DNA of 31,424 nucleotides from an uncultured Eubacterium sp. (GTDB lineage: Bacteria > Bacillota > Clostridia > Oscillospirales > Acutalibacteraceae). Positions 15,795 through 23,554 of this stretch are shown here, piece after piece. The DNA lies in the NCBI GenBank assembly GCA_910584985.1, contig CAJUDJ010000019.1, positions 1 through 31,424 on the forward strand, read 5' to 3'. The position numbers were made by a program, and so were the translations under genes. The stretch's first letter is position 1; each line of letters opens with the position of its first letter. The notes below the pieces were generated by a model. The model was not told where the DNA came from. It ran no database searches and saw only the letters and a program-made list of their open reading frames with translations.

Positions 15795-17681
15795 ATGAGA
15801 AAAAAACAATTTAAGGCAGAATCTAAAAAACTCCTTGATATGATGATTAATTCTATTTACACAAACAGGGAGATATTTATCCGTGAGCTTATATCCAATG
15901 CTTCCGATGCAATAGACAAGCTGTATTTCAAATCTCTTACAGATGACAGCGTAGGGATGTCCAAAGATGATTTTGAGATTATGGTTGATATGGATAAGGA
16001 TGCACGCACAATTACAATTTCCGATAACGGCATCGGTATGACGGCAGAGGAGCTTGAAGCAAACCTCGGCACAATCGCAAAATCCGGCTCACTCAATTTC
16101 AAACAGGAAAATGAAGATGCAAGGGAAAACGATATTGAGGTTATCGGCCAGTTTGGTGTTGGTTTCTATTCCTCATTTATGGTTGCTTCAAGGGTTGAGG
16201 TGGTTTCCAAAGCCTTCGGCGCTGATACGGCATATAAATGGACCTCTGAGGGCGCAGACGGCTACACAATGGAGGAATGTGAGAAGGAAAGCGCAGGCAC
16301 GGAGATTACCCTTTATATGAAGGAGGATACCGAAAATGACGATTATTCCCAGTTCCTTGAACAGTACAGGCTATCAGAGCTGATTAAAAAATACAGCGAT
16401 TATATCCGCTATCCCATCAAAATGGCAATGACCCATTCTGTGCCTGATGAAGAAAAAGAGGGTGAGTATAAGGAAGAGGTTACGGTTGATACACTGAATT
16501 CCATGGTGCCGCTGTGGCGTAAGAATAAAAACGAAATCAGCGAGGATGAATATAACGAATTTTATAAAAATAAATTTATGGATTTTGAAAATCCACTGGC
16601 TGTTATGCATTCCAAAACAGAAGGGCAGGCAACCTTTGATGCATTGATTTATATTCCGTCAAGGCCGCCATATGATTTTTATTCCAAGGAATATGAAAAA
16701 GGGCTTCAGCTTTATACAAACGGCGTGTTGATTATGGATAAATGCGCCGATCTGCTGCCGGATTATTTCAGCTTTGTAAAGGGCATTGTGGATTCGGCGG
16801 ATTTAAGCCTGAATATCAGCCGTGAAACCTTGCAGCAGAATTATCAGGTTAAGCTGATTGCAAAGGCGATTGATAAGAAAATAAAGAACGAGCTTAAGAA
16901 AATGCTTGCAAATGATAGGGAGAAGTATGAAAAGCTCTTTGACACCTTCGGTGTTCAGCTTAAATTCGGCGTTTATGCAAATTACGGTGCTGAAAAGGAT
17001 GCGCTTAAGGATTTTCTTCTTTATAAATCCTCAAAGGAAAATAAATATGTAACGCTTAAGGAATATGCAGATGCAATGCCCGAGGGGCAGGATACGATTT
17101 ATTACGCCTGCGGGGAAAGTGCAGAAAAAATTGCTCTGCTCCCGCAGCTTGAGGCAGTTAAGGCGAAAGGTTATGATGTTCTTTGCTTTACGGATGATGT
17201 GGATGAGTTTGCCATTCAGATGCTTATGGAGTATGATGGTAAAAAGTTTGCCAATATCTGCAAGGATGAACTGAATCTCAGCACAGAGGAAGAGAAAAAA
17301 GCACTTGATGAAAAGAATGATGCCGCAAAGGATATGCTTGAAGAAATGAAAGCTTGCCTTGATGATGAGGTTTCTGCCGTTAAATTTACAAATGCTATCG
17401 GCAGCCACGCAGTGTGCCTTTCAGCAGAAGGCTATGTTTCTCTTGAAATGGCAAAGGTATTAAGCCAGATGCCGGGCGGAAATCAGGGAATGAAGGCACA
17501 GCTTGTGCTTGAAATTAATTCGGAACACAAGGTTGCCGAAAAGCTGTTTTCGCTTTTTGCAAATGATAAAGACAAGCTGAAGGCATATACCAAAATTCTT
17601 TATAATCAGGCAAGGCTCATCAGCGGGCTTCAGATTGAAAATCCAACCGAATTTGCGGATATGGTAACAGATTTAATGTAA
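15795..17681 (+). CDS. htpG: HtpG, Hsp90-family molecular chaperone
   Basis: 628 residues, the usual bacterial Hsp90 length. The N-terminal GHKL ATPase domain shows FIRELISNASDA (nucleotide-binding Asn), DNGIGMT, GTIAKSGS and GQFGVGFYSSF; the middle domain holds NISRETLQQ, whose Arg contacts ATP in Hsp90s, and the C-terminal dimerisation domain follows from about residue 510. Acts in the cytoplasm as an ATP-driven homodimeric chaperone. Start ATG 15795 is chosen over a GTG at 15786 because AGGTGAT (15784-15790) sits just upstream and the protein then begins like other HtpGs. Transcribed alone from a CIRCE-controlled promoter. Confidence 0.97.
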   Translation: MRKKQFKAESKKLLDMMINSIYTNREIFIRELISNASDAIDKLYFKSLTDDSVGMSKDDFEIMVDMDKDARTITISDNGIGMTAEELEANLGTIAKSGSLNFKQENEDARENDIEVIGQFGVGFYSSFMVASRVEVVSKAFGADTAYKWTSEGADGYTMEECEKESAGTEITLYMKEDTENDDYSQFLEQYRLSELIKKYSDYIRYPIKMAMTHSVPDEEKEGEYKEEVTVDTLNSMVPLWRKNKNEISEDEYNEFYKNKFMDFENPLAVMHSKTEGQATFDALIYIPSRPPYDFYSKEYEKGLQLYTNGVLIMDKCADLLPDYFSFVKGIVDSADLSLNISRETLQQNYQVKLIAKAIDKKIKNELKKMLANDREKYEKLFDTFGVQLKFGVYANYGAEKDALKDFLLYKSSKENKYVTLKEYADAMPEGQDTIYYACGESAEKIALLPQLEAVKAKGYDVLCFTDDVDEFAIQMLMEYDGKKFANICKDELNLSTEEEKKALDEKNDAAKDMLEEMKACLDDEVSAVKFTNAIGSHAVCLSAEGYVSLEMAKVLSQMPGGNQGMKAQLVLEINSEHKVAEKLFSLFANDKDKLKAYTKILYNQARLISGLQIENPTEFADMVTDLM

Positions 17682-17692
17682 CACGGCTTTAA

Positions 17693-17726
17693 GGCGGAAA
17701 TTCATTTATGCATTTCCGCTTTTTTT
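17693..17726 (+). terminator. Terminator after htpG
   Basis: GCGGAAAT (17694-17701) pairs with ATTTCCGC (17712-17719), followed by seven T (17720-17726). Confidence 0.9.
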
Positions 17727-17736
17727 CTTAAAAGTA

Positions 17737-17765
17737 ATGACAGAATTTATAAATTGTGCTACAAT
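17737..17765 (+). promoter_or_regulatory. Promoter of the cytidylate-kinase-like gene
   Basis: ATGACA (17737-17742), 17-base spacer, TACAAT (17760-17765) preceded by TGC. Predicted start near 17772, which places the upstream in-frame ATG at 17770 outside or at the very end of the mRNA. Confidence 0.75.
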
Positions 17766-17811
17766 ATAATTGTTCTTAATAAAAGGAAATTTGCTTTTTG
17801 GAGGGGTAAAT

Positions 17812-18402
17812 ATGAAAAAAAGCATAATAACAGTAAGCCGTGAATTCGGAAGCGGCGGCAGAATTATCGGGAAAATGGTTGCTGACAGGCTTGGTATTGC
17901 TTATTATGATAAAGAAATTATTGCCAAGGTGGCTGAAAAAACCGGTTTTGCCAAGGAATTTATTGAAAAAAACGGGGAATATTCACCGTCTAAAAGCATT
18001 TTTGCTTATGCTGTTGTCAGCAGAGACCGTGCAGGTTCCTCCATGAATGATTATATTTATTCCGTTCAGCGCAAAATCATTCTAGATATTGCGGAAAAAG
18101 AATCCTGCGTTATTGTGGGCAGATGTGCCGATGATATTCTAAGCGGGGATGATAAATCGCTGCATGTGTTTATTTATGCAGATGATGAAGCTAAAATAAA
18201 GAAAATTATGGATACGCATCAGGTTTCCGAAAAAGAAGCGGTAAAGCTGATGAAAGCAACGGATAAAAAAAGAAGTATTAATTATAATTATTACACAGAT
18301 AAGCAGTGGGGCAGGGCGCACAATTATGATTTGTGCCTGAACAGCAGTGAGCTTGGCTATGAAGCTTGCGCCGATATTATCGTAAATCTTATAAAAGCAT
18401 AA
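17812..18402 (+). CDS. Cytidylate kinase-like family protein
   Basis: 196 residues. The N-terminus MKKSIITVSREFGSGGRIIG is the P-loop signature of the cytidylate kinase-like family (Pfam PF13189), with conserved YYDKEII afterwards and a GRCADDIL core. True CMP kinases are near 220 residues and differ in the CMP-binding region; the biological substrate of this branch is not established, so I give no gene symbol. The basic segment ATDKKRSINYNYYTDKQWG resembles the lid that closes over the phosphates. ATG 17812 is chosen because GGAGGGG lies at 17800-17806; an in-frame ATG at 17770 lacks a site and coincides with the mRNA start. Single-gene unit with its own promoter and terminator. Confidence 0.82.
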   Translation: MKKSIITVSREFGSGGRIIGKMVADRLGIAYYDKEIIAKVAEKTGFAKEFIEKNGEYSPSKSIFAYAVVSRDRAGSSMNDYIYSVQRKIILDIAEKESCVIVGRCADDILSGDDKSLHVFIYADDEAKIKKIMDTHQVSEKEAVKLMKATDKKRSINYNYYTDKQWGRAHNYDLCLNSSELGYEACADIIVNLIKA

Positions 18403-18435
18403 AAAACAGTGCAGCCAAAGCTGCACTGTTTTTTT
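18401..18435. terminator. Bidirectional terminator between the kinase-like and XRE genes
   Basis: CAGTGCAGC (18407-18415) pairs with GCTGCACTG (18420-18428) around CAAA, flanked by six A on the left and seven T on the right, so it can end transcription from both sides. Confidence 0.9.
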
Positions 18436-18513
18436 CTTACAAAATTGTAAGAATTCATTCACTTAAAAGTAAGATTCATATTGTAATATACTATCGGATT
18501 ATCAGAGAAAGGA

Positions 18514-18720
18514 TTATTTTTTTGTAAATTCTTTTCCCGTAATCAGAAAATCTATTGACACATTAAAATATTCAGACATTTTTACAAGCATATCCAAAGA
18601 CGGTTCACGCTTGCCGTTTTCATAGTGCGACAATGCTTCTCTGCTGATATTAAGATCAATTGCAACCTTTTGCTGGTTGAGCCTTCGCTCTTTTCTGATT
18701 AATTTTAATCCGTTCAACAA
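18514..18720 (-). CDS. XRE-family DNA-binding regulator (Cro/CI type)
   Basis: 68 residues, consisting almost entirely of one HTH_XRE domain: helix-turn-helix at about residues 15-34 (NQQKVAIDLNISREALSHYE) and the usual GKREPS and LVKMSEYFNVSIDFLI segments. It has no sensor domain. The start is a TTG at 18720, with AAGGAG at 18732-18727 on the minus strand six bases away; the weak start fits low repressor dosage. Its upstream region holds two perfect palindromes (18740-18758 and 18765-18783), the expected form of binding site for a dimeric XRE protein, placed over its own promoter region and a plus-strand promoter. It is therefore a candidate autorepressor and regulator of the divergent dlt-like operon; the operators were not tested. 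Confidence 0.85.
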   Translation of the reverse strand: MLNGLKLIRKERRLNQQKVAIDLNISREALSHYENGKREPSLDMLVKMSEYFNVSIDFLITGKEFTKK

Positions 18721-18738
18721 AATTCACTCCTTGACATT

Positions 18739-18747
18739 ATTGTAACA
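18739..18747 (-). promoter_or_regulatory. Extended -10 of the XRE gene promoter
   Basis: On the minus strand TGTTACAAT gives an extended -10 lying inside operator 1. No good -35 is visible 17 bases further, so the call is tentative; the start would be near 18732, almost at the ribosome binding site. Confidence 0.4.
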
Positions 18748-18758
18748 GTTTGTTACAA
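18740..18758. promoter_or_regulatory. Operator 1 for the XRE regulator (candidate)
   Basis: TTGTAACAgttTGTTACAA: perfect 8-base arms with a 3-base spacer, sharing the TGTAACA half-site with operator 2; centre at 18749. Confidence 0.65.
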
Positions 18759-18764
18759 TACAAA

Positions 18765-18783
18765 ATGTTACATTATGTAACAT
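18765..18783. promoter_or_regulatory. Operator 2 for the XRE regulator (candidate)
   Basis: ATGTTACAttaTGTAACAT: perfect 8-base arms, 3-base spacer, same heptamer as operator 1 in the opposite arrangement. Centre at 18774, 25 bases from operator 1. Confidence 0.65.
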
Positions 18784-18820
18784 AAAGAAACGGAAGCAAT
18801 TATATATTTTGTTTTTTAGC

Positions 18821-18854
18821 TTTTACATTTCTTTAGATTTTACATTTCTTTAGA
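18821..18854. repeat. Two-copy 17-base tandem repeat in the operon leader
   Basis: TTTTACATTTCTTTAGA occurs at 18821-18837 and again, identical, at 18838-18854, followed by a partial third start and a T/C-rich stretch. It lies between P1 and P2. No further function is visible. Confidence 0.7.
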
Positions 18855-18874
18855 TTTTCTTTATTTTTTCTTTG

Positions 18875-18903
18875 TTGACAAATTATGCGGAGTATTATAT
18901 GAT
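18875..18903 (+). promoter_or_regulatory. Promoter P2 of the dlt-like operon
   Basis: TTGACA (18875-18880), 17-base spacer, TATGAT (18898-18903). Start predicted near 18910, leader about 59 bases. It lies more than 90 bases past operator 2, so it may be free of direct operator control. Confidence 0.7.
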
Positions 18904-18968
18904 TAGTAGCAGATAAACTGTATTAAAAAAAGCAGTACAGTTTTGAAACAGAAAGAAGATATGCAAAA

Positions 18969-20486
18969 ATGAAAAATGTGCTTGAATATCTGGAATATAA
19001 TGCAGAACGCTGCGGCAGTAAAATTGCTGCTTCGGATACAGATAAGAAATATACATATACACAGCTTCTGAACACTTCAAAACGAATCGGCTCAAGGCTT
19101 GCCGAAACGGGTGCAAAAAACAGGCCCGTGGCACTTTACCTTGAAAAAAGCGTTGATTTGCTTTCCGCTATGCTTGGCACGGTTTACAGCGGCAACTTTT
19201 ATGTTGTTGTTGATCTTGAAATGCCGGTTGACAGAATGAATAAAATTTTTCAGACTCTCCGCCCGTGTGCATTGGTTACCGATACAGCACACTGTGATAG
19301 AATTAAAGCGGCAGATTATAACTGTAATCTGATTGATCTGGAGGATGCACTGTTGTCAGAGATACGGGAAGATCGGCTTTCCGAAATCAGAAGTGCTCAG
19401 ATTGATACAGATCCGCTTTATGCCAATTTCACCTCCGGCTCAACAGGCGTACCCAAGGGTATTGCTGTATGCCACAGAAGTGTTATTGATTTTATAGAGG
19501 TCTTTACAAAAACTTTCGCATTCAGCGAAACGGATATTATAGCTAATCAGGCTCCGTTTGATTTTGATGTATCCGTAAAGGATATTTATTCAGCGCTTAA
19601 AATGGGTGCGCAGCTTGTGATTGTTCCCAGAAGGCTGTTTTCGGCACCGGCTCCTTTGCTGGATTACCTTTGTGAAAATAAGGTTACGGTTATGACATGG
19701 GCAGTATCAGCCCTTTGCCTGATCAGCACGCTTCATGGGCTGGATTATAAAACGCCCGAAACGGTTAAGAAAATTCTTTTCAGTGGCGAGGTTATGCCCT
19801 ATAAGCATCTTATGAACTGGCAGCAGCATCTGCCTGAAGCCATGCTGGTTAATCTTTACGGACCTACGGAAATCACCTGCAACTGCACTTATCATATTCT
19901 GGAAAGCGGCCGTGATTACTCGGGGGGGATTCCCATAGGCAGGCCGTTTGACAATGAAGATGTGTTCCTGCTTGATGATAAAAACGAATTGATAACCGAA
20001 AGCGGAAAAGCAGGAGAAATCTGTGTAAGGGGAACAGCACTGGCACTTGGCTATTATGCTTCACCCGAACAGACAGCAAAGCATTTTGTGCAGAATCCGC
20101 TGAACAGCTTTTATCCCGATATAATTTATAGAACAGGAGATTTGGGCACTTATAATGAAAACGGCGAACTTGTTTTCAGCGGGCGCAAGGATTTTCAGAT
20201 TAAATATATGGGCCACCGCATTGAGCTTGAGGAAATAGAGCATTCCATGGCTGCGATTGACGGTGTGGAACGCTGTGTATGCATCTTTGATGAAAAGAAA
20301 TCCAAGCTGAAGGGGTATTATATCGGTACAATAGATAAAGCACAGCTGCATACCATTATGAAAAGCTCACTCCCCGTATTTATGGTGCCCGGCATATTAA
20401 GGCAGGTTGAATCTATGCCGCTTACCAAAAACGGAAAGATAGACAGAAAGAAGCTTCAGGAAGCAGAGGTGGCAAAAAGGAAATGA
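18969..20486 (+). CDS. DltA-like amino acid adenylating enzyme (carrier-protein ligase)
   Basis: 505 residues, the size of D-alanine:carrier ligase DltA. Adenylation motifs are complete: FTSGSTGVPKG (154-164), APFDFDVSVKDIY (195-207), YGPTEIT (297-303), YRTGDL (387-392), GRKDFQIKYMGHRIELEEIE (405-424) and NGKID with the catalytic Lys K490. It should activate an amino acid with ATP and load it onto the carrier encoded two genes downstream. D200, equivalent to the Asp that holds the substrate amino group in DltA, is kept, but LFSGEVMP (270-277) has Ser272 where DltA has Cys in its FCGEVLP block, a residue reported to control D-Ala selectivity. The substrate may therefore not be D-alanine. First gene of a five-gene operon; its end overlaps the next start by four bases. 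The ribosome binding site (AGAAAGAAGA) is weak. Confidence 0.85.
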   Translation: MKNVLEYLEYNAERCGSKIAASDTDKKYTYTQLLNTSKRIGSRLAETGAKNRPVALYLEKSVDLLSAMLGTVYSGNFYVVVDLEMPVDRMNKIFQTLRPCALVTDTAHCDRIKAADYNCNLIDLEDALLSEIREDRLSEIRSAQIDTDPLYANFTSGSTGVPKGIAVCHRSVIDFIEVFTKTFAFSETDIIANQAPFDFDVSVKDIYSALKMGAQLVIVPRRLFSAPAPLLDYLCENKVTVMTWAVSALCLISTLHGLDYKTPETVKKILFSGEVMPYKHLMNWQQHLPEAMLVNLYGPTEITCNCTYHILESGRDYSGGIPIGRPFDNEDVFLLDDKNELITESGKAGEICVRGTALALGYYASPEQTAKHFVQNPLNSFYPDIIYRTGDLGTYNENGELVFSGRKDFQIKYMGHRIELEEIEHSMAAIDGVERCVCIFDEKKSKLKGYYIGTIDKAQLHTIMKSSLPVFMVPGILRQVESMPLTKNGKIDRKKLQEAEVAKRK

Positions 20487-21667
20487 CGGAATGTGAAAAA
20501 AAGCTGATTGCCGAAAATGAAACTGCATTTTACACCTTTGATATAGGCGTGCTGAAGCGGCGTGTGGAATACCTCAGAAGCCGCCTTGGGAATATGCAGC
20601 TCTGTTATGCTGTGAAAGCAAATACTTTTATTATAAAAGAAATTGAAAATTGCGTGGAACGGCTTGAGGTTTGCTCGCCCGGCGAATATGCCGTGTGCAA
20701 AGCGCTTGGTATTTCCCCGGAAAAGATTGTTATATCGGGTGTTTACAAAACCCCCTCATTTATTGAAGAGCTTGTAAAGGATGCAGATTTTAACGGTATT
20801 TTTACGGTTGAATCGCTTACCCAGTATGAACTTCTTTGCAATCTGAGTGAAAAATACGGCAGAAAGCTTTCACTTTTGCTGCGCCTTACAAACGGCAGTC
20901 AGTTCGGCATCAACAAGGCTGATATTGATAATATTATTTTAAATAAAAACTTAAAGAAAAATATTGATATTATGGGAATTCAGTATTTTTCCGGCACGCA
21001 GAAAACCTCCATTAAAAAATACAGGCGCGAGATTGAAAAGATAGATGCATTTTTAACACATCTGAAAGATGATCTGGGCTATGAAGCAACTGAGCTTGAA
21101 TACGGCACAGGTTTTCCCGTATCGTATTTTGAGGATGAAAAGCTTGATGAGGAAGCACTTTTAAACGGCTTTTCCGATATTGTGGCTTCTATGGAAAACA
21201 AGCCTGCGGTTACGCTGGAAATCGGCAGGTCTATTGCTGCTTCCTGCGGTAAATATTATACCCATATTGTTGATAAAAAAATAAATAAAGAGCTTGGCTA
21301 TCTGCTTTGTGATGGGGGAATGCACCATCTGGTATATTTCGGCCAGCATATGGCAATGAAGCAGCCCCTGCTATCTGTGGCAGGAAAGGAAAATGAGCCT
21401 GTCGGTGCAGAGTGGAATATTTGCGGTTCGTTATGCTCCATGAATGATATAATCGCAAAATATGTAAGCCTGCCGCCTGTTGAAATAGGTGATACACTGA
21501 TTTTTGAAAATACAGGTGCTTACTGTATGATAGAATGTATATCTTTGTTCTTAACCAGAGATATCCCTGCCGTTTATCTTATTGACGAAAATCAAAACGC
21601 AGTAAGTGTGCGCAGAACATTTGAAACATCACAGCTTAATACACCCGATTATGAAAGGAAAATTTAA
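20483..21667 (+). CDS. Fold-type III PLP-dependent decarboxylase (LysA/BtrK-like)
   Basis: 394 residues in the alanine-racemase/ornithine-decarboxylase fold. CYAVKAN carries the PLP lysine K45; SPGEYAVCKALG and KIVISG follow as in diaminopimelate decarboxylase (LysA). The second-subunit motif is CSMND (C318, D322), matching the CxxxD of decarboxylases and not found in racemases, and GAY (345-347) is kept. Differences from LysA: the HIGSQ motif is YFSGTQ (168-173), the glycine-rich GGGxG is YGTGFP (207-212), and EPGR is EIGR (246-249). Substrate is unassigned. BtrK of butirosin synthesis, in the same fold, decarboxylates glutamate while bound to a carrier protein. Since this gene sits between a ligase and its carrier with 4- and 2-base junctions, it probably acts on the same cargo. 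It is not part of the standard dlt operon. Confidence 0.82.
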   Translation: MTECEKKLIAENETAFYTFDIGVLKRRVEYLRSRLGNMQLCYAVKANTFIIKEIENCVERLEVCSPGEYAVCKALGISPEKIVISGVYKTPSFIEELVKDADFNGIFTVESLTQYELLCNLSEKYGRKLSLLLRLTNGSQFGINKADIDNIILNKNLKKNIDIMGIQYFSGTQKTSIKKYRREIEKIDAFLTHLKDDLGYEATELEYGTGFPVSYFEDEKLDEEALLNGFSDIVASMENKPAVTLEIGRSIAASCGKYYTHIVDKKINKELGYLLCDGGMHHLVYFGQHMAMKQPLLSVAGKENEPVGAEWNICGSLCSMNDIIAKYVSLPPVEIGDTLIFENTGAYCMIECISLFLTRDIPAVYLIDENQNAVSVRRTFETSQLNTPDYERKI

Positions 21668-21669
21668 TT

Positions 21670-21900
21670 ATGGAAAGACTTATTGAAATTTTAGAGGACA
21701 TTCAGCCCGACATTAACTATGAAGAATGCACAAATCTGATTGATGCGCATCTTCTTGATTCGCTTTCAATTATTTCGCTTGTTGCTGAAATTGAAGATGA
21801 ATTTGATATAACCGTTCCGGCAGTGGAAATTATTCCTGCCAATTTCAATTCTGCAGCAGCTATGTATAAAATGATCAAGAGGCTGGAAGAGGAGGACTAA
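21670..21900 (+). CDS. DltC-like carrier protein
   Basis: 76 residues, matching DltC in size. The phosphopantetheine attachment serine is S31 in LLDSLSIISLV, in the usual DSL context. The protein is strongly acidic, as carrier proteins are, with helix II (SIISLVAEIEDEFDI) and helix III regions visible. It should carry the activated amino acid as a thioester to the membrane transferase. AAAGGA lies about 10 bases before the ATG; it follows the decarboxylase by two bases and is followed after one base by the MBOAT gene, so translation is probably coupled. Confidence 0.88.
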   Translation: MERLIEILEDIQPDINYEECTNLIDAHLLDSLSIISLVAEIEDEFDITVPAVEIIPANFNSAAAMYKMIKRLEEED

Positions 21901-21901
21901 G

Positions 21902-23542
21902 GTGGACTTTTCTTCTATCTTATCCGGCGGCTTCGGTGCTGCTCAGCTTACCTCTTATTTTTCACTGGCGTATCTGGCAGTTTTTCTGCCGGCAACCATT
22001 GTGCTTTACTGGCTTATGCCGCAGAAGGCAAGAAGATGGGTAATGCTTATAGCAGGCTATGCCTTTTTCTGGATTATCAGCGGTAAGCTTGTAATTTTTC
22101 TGATTTTAACCACATTTTCCATTCACTGGTTCGGGCTTTGGCTGGATAAGCTCAATCAGCTGCGAAAGACAGAAGCCAAAGCGGCGGCAGACAGAGCAGA
22201 GAAAAAAACAATCAAAAAGGCTTATCAGCGCAGGCAGCGCGGTGTTGTTTTTCTTGCTGCTGTTCTTCATATCGGAACATTGCTGCTTCTGAAGTATTCG
22301 CCGTTTTTCACAACAAATATAAATTCGCTGCTGGAAAGCATAGGTGTTCATTTTGCCTTTGATATTCCGAAATATATTTTGCCTATCGGCATTTCGTTCT
22401 TTACGATGCAGGCAATGTCTTATATTTTTGATGTTTATAACGGCACGGTTAAAGCAGATCATAACCTGTTAAGGCTGGCGCTTTATATCGGCTTTTTTCC
22501 GCAGATTGTGGAAGGTCCGATATGCAAGTATAACGATACGGCAGATCAGATTTATCAGGCAAAACAGATTTCCTATGCCAATCTTACGCTTGGACTTCAG
22601 CGTATTCTTTACGGACTGATGAAGAAAATGGTGGTTGCGGACAGGCTTAATCCTGTTGTAACAACAATTTTTGACGATTATTCCAAATTCAGCGGCCCCA
22701 CAATCTTTTTCGGTGCGGTTGCGTATACCATACAGCTTTATATGGATTTTTCGGGCACAATGGACGCTGTTTGCGGAACTGCCCAGATTTTCGGAATCAC
22801 AATGCCTGAAAATTTCAAAAGGCCGTTTTTCTCAAAATCCATATCTGAATTCTGGAAACGCTGGCATATTACGCTCGGTGCATGGTTCAGGGATTATATC
22901 TTTTATCCCGTTTCCATGTCCAAGCCGATGAAGAATTTAACCACTTCTGCCAGAAAGAAGCTCGGCAATCATTTCGGTCCGCTTCTTGCAGGTGCTGTTG
23001 CTTTGTTTTGTGTATGGTTCTGCAACGGTTTATGGCATGGTGCGGCATGGAGCTATATTTTCTTCGGTATGTATCATTTTGCATTGATTCTTTCCGGAAA
23101 TATAATTGCTCCGTTTTCAAAAAATCTGAATAAAAAACTTCATATCAATTCGGAATGCTTTGCTTATAAGGTAATGCAGATTGTTCGCACTACTGTATTT
23201 GTTGTAATCGGCGAAATGTTTTTCCGTGCCCATGGCTTAAAAGCAGGGCTTGCAATGTTTAAAAAGCTTGTTACGGATTTTAGCCTTGCAGAGCTGAAAG
23301 ACGGTTATCTTACCGCCTTGGGTGTTGATATTAAGGATATAATTATTGTTGCAGTAACACTTATAATCATTTTTGTTGTAAGCGTGCTTAATGAAAAGGG
23401 AATTCTTATCCGTGAAAAGCTTTCGCAAAAAAATATTGTTTTGCGCTGGCTTGTATTTCTTTCGCTGATTTTGTTTATTGTTATATTCGGTGCTTACGGT
23501 GCCGGATATGATCCGGTTGATCCGATTTATGCCAATTTCTAA
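21902..23542 (+). CDS. MBOAT-family O-acyltransferase (DltB/AlgI-like)
   Basis: 546 residues with about 11 hydrophobic helices. The MBOAT signature is clear: SISEFWKRWHITLGAWFRD (313-331) with conserved H322, and NGLWHGAAW (375-383) with the invariant catalytic His H379. These proteins pass acyl groups through the membrane to an extracellular hydroxyl. DltB is near 400 residues; this protein has an extra basic cytoplasmic loop (about 82-112, Lys/Arg/Ala-rich) and a longer C-terminus, and looks closer to AlgI. The start is GTG at 21902, supported by GGAGG at 21891-21895. In this operon it would transfer the carrier-bound amino acid to a surface polymer; polymer identity is unknown. Confidence 0.88.
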   Translation: MDFSSILSGGFGAAQLTSYFSLAYLAVFLPATIVLYWLMPQKARRWVMLIAGYAFFWIISGKLVIFLILTTFSIHWFGLWLDKLNQLRKTEAKAAADRAEKKTIKKAYQRRQRGVVFLAAVLHIGTLLLLKYSPFFTTNINSLLESIGVHFAFDIPKYILPIGISFFTMQAMSYIFDVYNGTVKADHNLLRLALYIGFFPQIVEGPICKYNDTADQIYQAKQISYANLTLGLQRILYGLMKKMVVADRLNPVVTTIFDDYSKFSGPTIFFGAVAYTIQLYMDFSGTMDAVCGTAQIFGITMPENFKRPFFSKSISEFWKRWHITLGAWFRDYIFYPVSMSKPMKNLTTSARKKLGNHFGPLLAGAVALFCVWFCNGLWHGAAWSYIFFGMYHFALILSGNIIAPFSKNLNKKLHINSECFAYKVMQIVRTTVFVVIGEMFFRAHGLKAGLAMFKKLVTDFSLAELKDGYLTALGVDIKDIIIVAVTLIIIFVVSVLNEKGILIREKLSQKNIVLRWLVFLSLILFIVIFGAYGAGYDPVDPIYANF

Positions 23543-23554
23543 AAGGAGGAAAGT

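Larger units (their letters stand above)
18731..18759 (+). promoter_or_regulatory. Promoter P1 pointing toward the dlt-like operon
   Basis: TTGACA (18731-18736), exactly 17 bases, TACAAT (18754-18759) preceded by TGT, an almost ideal extended -10 promoter. Predicted start near 18766. Operator 1 fills the spacer and -10, operator 2 covers the start. A transcript from here would have a leader of about 200 bases before the ATG at 18969. Confidence 0.7.

Noticed and set aside
17770..17811. Earlier ATG for the cytidylate-kinase-like gene
   Set aside because: It coincides with the predicted transcription start and lacks a binding site; ATG 17812 has GGAGGGG and starts at the P-loop strand.
18821..18854. 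Direct repeats as a CRISPR remnant
   Set aside because: Two adjacent copies without spacers and no cas genes; a simple tandem duplication.
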